The notes under the pieces are model-generated. The model searched no databases. It was given only the letters and a program-made list of their open reading frames with translations, and was not told where the DNA came from. DNA of 7,481 bases, taken from NCBI RefSeq assembly GCF_019127135.1, contig NZ_JAHOEA010000092.1, positions 1-7,481 on the forward strand, given 5' to 3'. Of this stretch, positions 1 through 6,300 are shown one piece after another (the stretch's first letter is position 1; each line of letters begins with the position of its first letter). This DNA is from Segatella copri (GTDB lineage: Bacteria > Bacteroidota > Bacteroidia > Bacteroidales > Bacteroidaceae). The translations under genes were made by a program, and so were the position numbers.

Positions 1-54
1 TCAACTCGTCTTACAAATAAAGCTAAAAGTGGTCAACTAAAATCGTTAAACCAC
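1..54 (+). repeat. Left terminal inverted repeat arm
   Basis: Pairs with 274-328. The outer 11-12 bases and the inner block covering the GTGGTTTAACGATTTT complement are the best conserved parts; differences cluster near bases 15-26. May continue to the left of the window. Confidence 0.6.
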
Positions 55-258
55 AACAAGCGAAATATCGAACGAAATGCATCAATTATGTCCACGTACG
101 TGGTTACTCGTACCCACGTACATGGGTAGCCATGACCACGTACATGGGTACGAGTGACCAAAACGATGGGTATCCATGCCCAAAACCTTGGGCAACCATG
201 CCCTACATAGTTGGGCACAAATGCCCAAAGGCTTGGGCAAGTCTGGGCATTGTGGTTT

Positions 259-272
259 GCAAGTCCGCTAGG
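259..272 (+). repeat. Copy 1 of the dispersed core GCAAGTCCGCTAGG
   Basis: A 14-base core identical to one at 3065-3078. With its preceding TGGTTT it makes a 20-base exact match between 253-272 and 3059-3078. The same core also occurs within the larger palindrome at 366-438. It lies inside the MITE-like element, between two copies of TGTGGTTT. Confidence 0.55.
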
Positions 273-273
273 T

Positions 274-328
274 GTGGTTTAACGATTTTGGTTGACCACT
301 TTTTATCTTATTTTATAAGACGAGTTGA
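274..328 (-). repeat. Right terminal inverted repeat arm
   Basis: Inverted partner of 1-54. It is preceded by a duplicated TGTGGTTT (251-258 and 273-280) that encloses the 14-base core GCAAGTCCGCTAGG, so the inner end of this arm looks interrupted when compared with the left arm. Confidence 0.6.
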
Positions 329-365
329 CTCGGTTTATACTTATTTATAAAACCAGTTGACTAGT

Positions 366-438
366 GTTAGGGAGATACGCAAGTCCGCTAGGCGTTCCTG
401 CGGATTTGCGTATCTCTCTAACGCCTAACGGACTTGCG
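366..438. repeat. Dispersed palindromic repeat, left copy, with two alternative stems
   Basis: Bases 367-404 match 3081-3118 at 37 of 38 positions, and 418-438 match 3122-3142 exactly, so this is one repeat family present on both sides of the toxin-related cluster. This copy can fold in two exclusive ways: 366-382 pairs with 406-422 (16 of 17), or 379-397 pairs with 420-438 (18 of 19). No T-run follows, so it is not an obvious intrinsic terminator. REP/BIME-like extragenic repeat is the most natural description. The remaining sequence from 329 to 577 holds no gene that I can support. Confidence 0.6.
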
Positions 439-491
439 AGCTGTTGATTTATGACACGCCCTCTTGTGGACCTTCAGCCCGTTCTTAAACC

Positions 492-505
492 ACTTGCGAA
501 AGTTC
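492..505 (+). repeat. Left member of 14-bp inverted pair flanking the Rhs/immunity cluster
   Basis: ACTTGCGAAAGTTC is found as its exact reverse complement at 2989-3002. Both members lie just outside the gene cluster and just inside the larger palindromic repeats, making a symmetric frame of about 2.5 kb. Confidence 0.45.
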
Positions 506-577
506 TGTCATTTATATATCGAAATCGATAAAAATAAGCATAAAAGCCAATAAATTAAATATTTTCTATCCATTTAT

Positions 578-608
578 TTTGTTGTATCCAAAAATATTAA
601 TAAATTTG
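578..608 (+). promoter_or_regulatory. Bacteroidota-type promoter for the Rhs/immunity cluster
   Basis: TTTG at 578-581 (the -33 element), a 19-bp spacer, then TAAATTTG at 601-608, which fits the Bacteroidota -7 consensus TAnnTTTG exactly. Transcription would start around 613-617 and leave an untranslated leader of roughly 35 bases before the ATG at 651. This argues against any start codon at 579 or 612. Confidence 0.6.
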
Positions 609-650
609 CACATGAATTTAGTTTTGATTAAGAATTTAATATTGATTAAT

Positions 651-971
651 ATGTGGAGTATAAGGATTCTTACATTTATTTATGTATGCTTTTTGTCGAT
701 AAAAGCAACTGCTCAAGAAATACCTAATGATATTCCTTCACCAACAGTAGCTTCTCTTGCAAAATTTGGAGATATTCCAGTTTCTATGTTTACTGGGACT
801 CCAAAGATTACAATCCCTATTTTTGAACTCAAATCTTTAGAAAAGTCTATGCCTATATCTTTAGATTATGATGTGTCTGGTTTTCAAATTAACGATCTTC
901 CGTCTTGTACAGGACATAATTGGTCTCTTCAAGCAGGTGGAGTTATCACAAGACAGCGTGTTGGTAATTAA
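651..971 (+). CDS. N-terminal fragment of a Bacteroidota Rhs/YD-repeat protein, truncated
   Basis: Only 106 residues. Residues 1-22 form a signal peptide (hydrophobic ILTFIYVCFLSI, then Ala-Thr-Ala-Gln). Residues 25-104 match by eye the conserved opening of Bacteroidota Rhs/YD-repeat proteins: Ser-Pro-Thr-x-Ala-Ser-Leu-Ala-Lys-Phe-Gly-Asp-Ile-Pro-Val, then FTGTPKITIPIF, PISLDYDVSGFQIND and NWSLQAGGVITR. Intact relatives usually continue for about a thousand residues or more through YD repeats to a variable C-terminal toxin. Here translation ends three to five residues after GGVITR, and no further Rhs sequence appears in any frame downstream. I chose the ATG at 651 because it gives a proper signal peptide and lies downstream of the promoter; an in-frame TTG at 579 lies within the -33 element. 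Likely a remnant left by deletion or recombination, though a short exported product cannot be excluded. Confidence 0.75.
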   Translation: MWSIRILTFIYVCFLSIKATAQEIPNDIPSPTVASLAKFGDIPVSMFTGTPKITIPIFELKSLEKSMPISLDYDVSGFQINDLPSCTGHNWSLQAGGVITRQRVGN

Positions 972-980
972 TTAGATAAA

Positions 981-1994
981 ATGAAAGGTAAAAATCTAAA
1001 AATCATGCTATTGTGCTTGGGAATATCTGTATTGCTGTTTCCAATGGGGCTGTATTGGTTTGCATATTGTCTAGAGAGTATCTACCCAACTTGCAATTGG
1101 CTTTTTAGTGATACTAATAATTTATCAAAAAATATGGAAACGACAATTTATCAATTTACTTTGACAAATGCGTTTCTTTATTTAGGGATTTTATTTTCCA
1201 TTTATGTATTTGTCTACTATTTATGCAGTATTCTAAAAACGGGAAAAGTTAAAAATAAGTTTCTGTTTTTTAGTAAAATTATATGCTATATGGGGATTAT
1301 TGTTAGTATTGTAAAAATAATGAACTGTAGTGTGGGAATTGACGAAAATGTAAGTTATGCAACATTTGTAACAGCATTATCAACATTTACATTCTGTTTT
1401 TTATATTTGGTAGTTATAGTCCTATTACATAAAAAAATGAAACATACTTTTTGCCTGGTTCATCACAATGTATATAAGAAGGTTACCCTTTATATTTACA
1501 TTTGTAGTGTTTATACATTTATGTTTGTATCTTTGATAGATAGGTGGATTTTTTTTCGATTATTCCATGTAGGGCAATGGGACTGTCCATGGATAGGAGA
1601 AACGTGGTATTATTATGTTTCAAAAAGAATTACCACTCCTGAAAGTTGGTACTACATTCTTGCAGCTATAGCTTGCTGGACAATTCCTTTTGTTTATAGC
1701 CTAAGCATGTGTGTTATAGCTTATAAAAAGAAGAGTAATCTTCAAGGGGTTCTTTTTATTTTAAAGAAGTTCTCTTTTACTCTGCTTTTGATAGTAATTG
1801 TTAGATTTATTGGTGATACTACAAATATTCATATAATGAGTGATTATTATTATATGAATTCAGTTCCAACTTTCGTCTTATTTTTAGGACTTATAGTTTC
1901 TTTTAGGTGGTATTTCTCTACAATAACTACCATGAGAAAAAATGCCTCAAACAATAAAAGAGACCAAGCCGGTTTCTGTAAAAGAAACCTTTGA
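981..1994 (+). CDS. Polytopic membrane protein, ~8 helices; possible immunity protein
   Basis: A 337-residue protein I do not recognise as a named family. Hydrophobic segments at about residues 8-29, 63-84, 94-114, 128-150, 168-186, 224-247, 261-278 and 295-312 suggest eight transmembrane helices, with a Trp/Tyr-rich extramembrane loop at about 197-225 and a basic tail. It begins nine bases after the Rhs fragment stop, with no promoter between, so it is probably co-transcribed. Genes directly after an Rhs toxin tip commonly encode the matching immunity protein, and membrane-embedded ones usually protect against pore-forming or envelope-targeting toxins. That role is inference from position only. 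The last 17 residues are highly polar and may result from a frame change at an A6 run (1937-1942). Very AT-rich, unlike the enzyme gene to the right. Confidence 0.7.
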   Translation: MKGKNLKIMLLCLGISVLLFPMGLYWFAYCLESIYPTCNWLFSDTNNLSKNMETTIYQFTLTNAFLYLGILFSIYVFVYYLCSILKTGKVKNKFLFFSKIICYMGIIVSIVKIMNCSVGIDENVSYATFVTALSTFTFCFLYLVVIVLLHKKMKHTFCLVHHNVYKKVTLYIYICSVYTFMFVSLIDRWIFFRLFHVGQWDCPWIGETWYYYVSKRITTPESWYYILAAIACWTIPFVYSLSMCVIAYKKKSNLQGVLFILKKFSFTLLLIVIVRFIGDTTNIHIMSDYYYMNSVPTFVLFLGLIVSFRWYFSTITTMRKNASNNKRDQAGFCKRNL

Positions 1995-2055
1995 GCTCTA
2001 TAATAACGTCATAAAAATTTTATTAAACAATCAAAACTACTCATGGAAAAAATAA
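1942..2055 (+). other. 37-codon overlapping frame; possible true C-terminus of the membrane protein
   Basis: An ATG directly after an A run opens a 37-codon frame (MPQTIKETKPVSVKETFELY...) that overlaps the end of the membrane protein and stops 13 bases into the next gene, at TAA 2053-2055. The peptide has a natural composition and would bridge the two genes. Removing one A from the run at 1937-1942 would fuse it to residue 320 of the membrane protein and give a 357-residue product translationally coupled to the next gene. It may be a frameshifted tail, a small independent gene, or chance. Confidence 0.3.
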
Positions 2056-2504
2056 AAAGAATTTCATTGATAGCCATAATTTTTATAGGCTTTGCTTTTG
2101 GTTTTCTGACTTTAAAAAATCTTCTTGGTATTGTGCCACAACATCAAATTAAGGCATCGAATTTTCAGCTTTTTAATTATGATGGTTTTGAAGACTATAG
2201 TATAGAAAATTGTGATTCTGGGTATTTTTATGCTTATAATGAAGTGCCAAATTCTGTAAGACAGAAAAAACCGACAGATGTCGCATTAATAGAAAAACCA
2301 GAAAATGCGGTAAAAATAGGTGTATCTATATTAATTTCTAAATTTGGAGAAAAATATATAATGCAGCAAAAACCTTTTACCGTTGTTTTAGTTAATAATA
2401 AAGTTTGGAAAGTTTCTGGAAATCCTTGTGTGCTAGAAAAACCATCTGCAATATATATCCAGGCAGCTGACGGACAAATTTTAGGTATATATAGTAATAA
2501 ATAA
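2043..2504 (+). CDS. Putative NTF2-fold immunity protein, membrane-anchored (1)
   Basis: 153 residues. A hydrophobic segment at residues 8-29 preceded by Lys/Arg is an uncleaved signal anchor or signal peptide; no lipobox cysteine is present. Residues about 84-150 resemble the NTF2-fold immunity family of polymorphic toxin systems (the Imm-NTF2 type): a helix PENAVKIGVSILISKFGE, then KPFTVVLVNNKVWKVSGN and a closing strand pair ending DGQILGIYSNK. The pattern 'Pro-Phe/Tyr-x-Val-x-Leu ... Lys-x-Trp-x-Val-x-Gly' is what I recognise. It would act in the periplasm or on the membrane to neutralise an incoming toxin. It follows the membrane gene closely (48 bases, or overlapping if the 1942-2055 frame is translated) and has a paralogue 21 bases downstream. 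No strong ribosome-binding site is visible, as is usual in this phylum. Confidence 0.65.
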   Translation: MEKIKRISLIAIIFIGFAFGFLTLKNLLGIVPQHQIKASNFQLFNYDGFEDYSIENCDSGYFYAYNEVPNSVRQKKPTDVALIEKPENAVKIGVSILISKFGEKYIMQQKPFTVVLVNNKVWKVSGNPCVLEKPSAIYIQAADGQILGIYSNK

Positions 2505-2525
2505 AATAGTAAAAAATAAAAAGGT

Positions 2526-2933
2526 ATGAAGAAATTTTTAGTCTTGTTCATAGCAAGTTTCATTACTGGGATGTTTTGTTGTTTTCTAGTAGGTATTACG
2601 ACTAAGGCAGAAAGTTCTAGTTTTGATAATATTGAGTTTTGTTATAAAGGGCAAATAAATGAAAAATTGTGGTTTAAGAGTAAATCAGATTCATTGTATG
2701 AGTCTGATAGTACTGTGTATTCTTACGATGAAGGGATAATTTCTACACCTAAGTGTGTGGCAGAAGTTGCTTTTATGTTATTGGATGAACTTCATTTTGG
2801 ATACATGAAGAAGAATGAATATCCTTTAAAGGTGGTAAAGGATGTAAAATCTTGGAAAGTATATGGTAACAGTTATGAATCGCCTGTTTATATTCAACTT
2901 TATCGAAAGACAGGTATGGTTATGGATTATTAA
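2526..2933 (+). CDS. Putative NTF2-fold immunity protein, secreted or anchored (2)
   Basis: 135 residues. N-terminal hydrophobic stretch 4-25 (with a Cys-Cys pair at 18-19 that lacks a clear lipobox), then a polar domain. Residues 73-135 align by eye with residues 84-150 of the preceding protein: TPKCVAEVAFMLLDELHF, YPLKVVKDVKSWKVYGN, VYIQLYRKTGMVMDY. The shared Lys-x-Trp-Lys-Val-x-Gly-Asn core supports a diverged tandem duplicate of the NTF2-like immunity fold. The start at 2526 is 21 bases after the previous stop and follows AAAAAGGT, an acceptable ribosome-binding site. The pair is probably the tail of one operon driven from 578-608. Which toxin each would block is unknown, because no toxin domain remains in the window. 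Confidence 0.65.
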   Translation: MKKFLVLFIASFITGMFCCFLVGITTKAESSSFDNIEFCYKGQINEKLWFKSKSDSLYESDSTVYSYDEGIISTPKCVAEVAFMLLDELHFGYMKKNEYPLKVVKDVKSWKVYGNSYESPVYIQLYRKTGMVMDY

Positions 2934-2988
2934 AATTACTTTTACATATAGTTGTTACGGATAAAATGATACTATTGCTTATGTTACT

Positions 2989-3002
2989 GAACTTTCGCAA
3001 GT
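2989..3002 (-). repeat. Right member of 14-bp inverted pair flanking the cluster
   Basis: GAACTTTCGCAAGT is the exact reverse complement of 492-505. ACACGCCCT also recurs near both members (454-462 and 3010-3018), but in the same orientation. From 2934 to 3058 I see no gene. Confidence 0.45.
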
Positions 3003-3058
3003 AAGCTCCACACGCCCTAACACAGGGCAGAAGCTGCTGTGGTATAAGTCCGTAATAC

Positions 3059-3078
3059 TGGTTTGCAAGTCCGCTAGG
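3059..3078 (+). repeat. Copy of the dispersed core with TGGTTT leader
   Basis: Exact 20-base match to 253-272 inside the MITE-like element. It lies immediately before the large palindrome at 3086-3148. Confidence 0.55.
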
Positions 3079-3085
3079 CATTAGG

Positions 3086-3148
3086 GAGATACGCAAGTCC
3101 GTTAGGCGTTCCTGCGGAACCCTAACGCCTAACGGACTTGCGTATCTC
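3086..3148. repeat. Dispersed palindromic repeat, right copy: perfect 25-bp stem
   Basis: Bases 3086-3110 (starting GAGATACGCAAGTCC) are perfectly complementary to 3124-3148, with a 13-base loop 3111-3123 (CCTGCGGAACCCT). This is the same family as 366-438, but the arm endings are arranged differently: here GAGATAC/GTATCTC closes the outer end of a single long stem. It lies downstream of the last immunity-like gene and downstream of the convergent enzyme gene. It could stop transcription or protect 3' ends, but there is no T-run on either side. Confidence 0.65.
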
Positions 3149-3154
3149 GATTTC

Positions 3155-3196
3155 ATGATACTTCTCCCTATTTTATGATACTTCTATGATACTTTT
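3155..3196 (+). repeat. Three short direct repeats ATGATACTTCT
   Basis: ATGATACTTCT at 3155-3165 and 3175-3185, and ATGATACTTTT at 3186-3196, the last two adjacent. Short and AT-rich; possibly degenerate remains of a tandem repeat. The remainder of 3197-3322 is AT-rich and shows no gene; AAGTCTCATT at 3213-3222 pairs with AATGAGACTT at 3272-3281, across a loop too long to be a convincing hairpin. Confidence 0.35.
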
Positions 3197-3322
3197 TTGT
3201 AAAGATATTAGGAAGTCTCATTTTTACAAATCACTATATACCAATACTTTATAACAATATTTCCACCTAATAATGAGACTTTGAGACTTTTTTCTCAAAA
3301 AAAACTTATTACGCAAGAAATA

Positions 3323-3392
3323 AAATCTGCGCCATCTGCGTCATCTGCATGAGATTCTTAAGTCACACAGATTTCGCAAATGGCGCAGATTT
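3323..3392 (-). terminator. Candidate terminator hairpin after the glycoside hydrolase gene
   Basis: Bases 3375-3392 and 3323-3340 are inverted copies at 17 of 18 positions (AAATCTGCGCCAT...), with a 34-base loop. On the minus strand the stem begins five bases after the enzyme's stop codon and is followed by TTATTTCTTG, a weak T-rich tract. The inner arm includes three 9-base tandem units, ATCTGCG(C/T)C then ATCTGCATG (3325-3351), a style common in Bacteroidota intergenic repeats. A dispersed repeat doing double duty as a terminator is my reading; the large loop lowers confidence. Confidence 0.4.
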
Positions 3393-3396
3393 CCTT

Positions 3397-6300
3397 TTAT
3401 TGCACTTCCAGATAATCGAACGAAACGTTCGGAAGACCGGAGAGGATTATCTGATAGGTACCGGCATTGATCTGAGAATCGGTAGTGGTACCGATGGTTT
3501 TGAACTTATTCGGTGTTTCAGGGAAGGTCATGTCTCTATCCAGCAGGACGATACCCTTGCTGTCCACAATCTTCAACCTGCCAACCTGCTGCTCACCGGT
3601 TGTATTCTTATAGCGGAAACGCAACATGTATTCGCGGGCTACACCGGGATTGATAGTCCAGGTTGAGGTCTTGCTCTTATAGCGCACAGCCGGGAATACT
3701 TCGTTGTCCTGAGGCAACAGCTCCTTCGGATATTTCTCTACCACATCCTTATCCAGATCAGCCCAGTAAGTCTTGCTCATTCCGCTCTCAGGCTTGCTAC
3801 CCTTGAAGGCGACATTCCACTTCTCAGCATCTCCTATCTCTCCCTTGGCAGCAATGGCGATGGCAGAGATGATTGCCTCTCCCACCTTTACTTCCGGGAA
3901 AGAAATGGTCAGCAGACCGCCCTTTACCTTGATATCTACCACCTTCTTGCAGGCTCCCGCAAAGCCAGCCTCAGCCCAAAGGTCGAGGTCATCTACTACC
4001 ACGGAATCGTTGATGGCTACATCAAAGATGCGCTCGCCTTCACAATCGATGCCGGCACCCTCATGCTTGCCCAGCCAAGGCTCAGCAAAATAGAGTTCTA
4101 CGCGATATTCTCCATCCGGAACGGCAAACTGATAGTTCAGCGCATGACGGCCCCAACGAAAATACTGGAAGAGCTGTGCATCATGGGGCGCAGCATGATG
4201 AGAGGCTTCAGATGATGATTTCAAGCCATGAATGCGGGAGGTGATATGTCCCTGACTCGCCGTAAACGGATTCATGCCGAAACGCTCTGCCCAGGAATGA
4301 GAATAGACGCTGTCGTCCTGCTCCCACTCGCTGCCATAACTGTCTGTAACGGCATCACCGCCACAGTTCACTCTATACAGATAGGTATAACCCTCGGCTG
4401 GTTTCAGAAGATTTCTGTTGCGGTCGGCAGCTGTAGGCGTAAGCGTATCTGGCTGCACCTTAGTATAATGGTTGCGATACCAGTAGAAGCCTTCGGTAGG
4501 CTGTTCCCAAGGCGTGAGAAGTCCCTTGTAATTGAACGGTCCCACCTTGTCGATACGGCGGTAAGCCTCATCCGGCTGTACTCTGCCCGGGTTCTCATGC
4601 GATACGAAGAGCCACTGGAAATGGCCGCAGACGCTGTCCCTGGCACTCTCTGCCAGCATCGCCTTCTTGCCGAGAAGAGATACAAAGGCATCTTCGGTAT
4701 AGGCTTTTGACAGAGCCTTTGCATCACCGGCATGCAGTTTCTCTGCATCGGAACTGCGGAAACCGAGCGTGCGCCAGGCACCATATTCACCATTCAGCAA
4801 CTGGTTAGGCTGCTTCAATTCCTCATCATATTTATCGGCTGTTCCGCCGTAGGTTCCGCTCCAGTTCTGAATCACATTCCAGTCGCTTCCCTCTCCTCCA
4901 TTACAGGTCGTGATGGCGCGCATGGTCTGAGCGGTAGGGTCCATCTCGCGGATGATGGCAGCACACTCCTCGGTGAAATCCTTCGGCATCACACTCTCGT
5001 TCTGAATGCCCCAGAGAATGACGCTTGGCGAATTGCGGCGCTCCTTGATCCAACGGCGCAGCAGACGCTTGAAGTTCTTACGGAAGGCGGATGTATCATA
5101 CCAGACATGTGCCGAGAACTGACTCCAGAACAGCATGCCCTGCTCATCCAGCAGCTGCTGGTAATAGAGATTATGTGGCTGATGAGCCTCACGGAAGGCA
5201 TTGAAACCTGCCTGACGCATCATCTTGACACGGGAGGCTATCTGCTCATGAGAGAAGGCGTGACTCTGACCGAAGAGATGCTCGTAATCGCAGGTTCCAT
5301 TGATGAAAACCGGACTGCCATTGAGATAGAATCTGCCGTCTTTCTTATCCATCTGGGTTGAATCGCCACGGAGCGCAGCCTGCTTCTGTCGGAGTACCGG
5401 CCAGGAGATGGTGCGGATGCCGAAAGGTGTAGCCACATCATCGATGGTCTTGCCCTCTCGCTTGATGATGCTGGAAAGGGTATAGAGATAAGGATCCGTG
5501 ATGCTCCACAGATGGGCATCGCTGACCTTTGCCTGATGACGGACCACCTGGGTCTCGCCTGCCTTCAGGGTAATCTTTCCGGTCTGTCGGAAAGCGGTCT
5601 TGCCGCTGCTCAGCGCCAGTTTGCTGATTACCTCGATGGTCTGCTCATGGTCGGAATAGTTCTTCACCTCGGTATCCACGAAGACGCTGTCGCATGCCTC
5701 GTTGTTCCAGACGTGTACTCCGAAAGGCTCCACCCTCACCTCATCAGTTTCGATGAGCGATACAGGACGGAAGATGCCGAAAGGCTGACTGCCCTCCGAG
5801 AATCCCCATTCTGATGAACAGCCGCCGCAAGGCCAAGGGTTATTGGTCTGCATAGCAGGATGTTCTACCTTGATATTCAATACATTATCTCCCTCACGGA
5901 GTGCATCCGAGATATCGAGCATAAAGCTGGTTCTGCCTACCAGTTCCTTCGGATAACTCTTGCGGTTCACCTTGACCGTAGCAAAGGTTTCCACACCTTC
6001 CAACTGCAGGAAGTAGCGTTTTCCGGTCTGTTTATGAACGGAGAAATGCTTCTCGTAGGTGGCGGTACCATGCAGGTTGCCGTGCTTCAGCTGGCGGTAA
6101 CCGTAATAATCGTCCAGATTACTAGGCACATTCACCCGGAAGGTTCCCATCTTCTTCGTGATACTGTCTTCCGAAGTCTTGCCGAAGGTTACCTGCCAGT
6201 CCTGATTCAGACTTACAATCTGTCGCTTTCCCTTCTTTTCAGGTGTCGGGAAAGAAACCTGCGAACGTCCCATCGGCACACTCGTAGCCACGGCGATGCC

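Larger units (their letters stand above)
1..328. repeat. MITE-like element with ~54-bp terminal inverted repeats
   Basis: The left arm (1-54, starting TCAACTCGTCTTA) and the right arm (274-328, ending AGACGAGTTGA) are inverted copies of each other that differ at only a few positions. The interior has no credible coding sequence but is packed with smaller palindromes. CCACGTACGTGG at 92-103 is self-complementary. 101-115 pairs with 146-160 at 14 of 15 bases. 114-128 is directly repeated at 136-150. TGCCCAA/TTGGGCA hairpins sit at 177-194 and 222-239. Long terminal inverted repeats around a short non-coding core are typical of miniature inverted-repeat elements or of a large REP-like palindrome. 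The left end coincides with the window edge, so the true boundary and any target duplication cannot be seen. Short open frames here (for example 33-218 minus, 132-350 plus) only reflect the repeats. Confidence 0.6.

Noticed and set aside
92..240. CRISPR-like array of short repeats
   Set aside because: The repeats differ in length and spacing, are mostly inverted, and there are no uniform spacers or cas genes.
132..350. 72-codon plus-strand frame and the overlapping minus-strand frame at 33-218
   Set aside because: Both are built from the palindromic repeats of the MITE-like element and have repetitive, unnatural peptides.
323..362. Direct repeat AGTTGACT (323-330, 355-362) as a target-site duplication of the MITE-like element
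   Set aside because: Both copies are at the right end with a small hairpin between them; a duplication would need one copy on each side, and the left flank is outside the window.
579..650. N-terminal extension of the Rhs fragment from TTG 579 or ATG 612
   Set aside because: These positions overlap the promoter or predicted transcription start, and the extension would bury the signal peptide behind extra residues.
2234..2563. 109-codon minus-strand frame across the immunity-like genes
   Set aside because: It is antisense to two adjacent genes that have coherent signal segments and matching domains; no support of its own.
3086..3148. Intrinsic terminator call for the perfect 25-bp palindrome
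   Set aside because: No T-run on either side, and the same sequence is a dispersed repeat; listed as a repeat instead.
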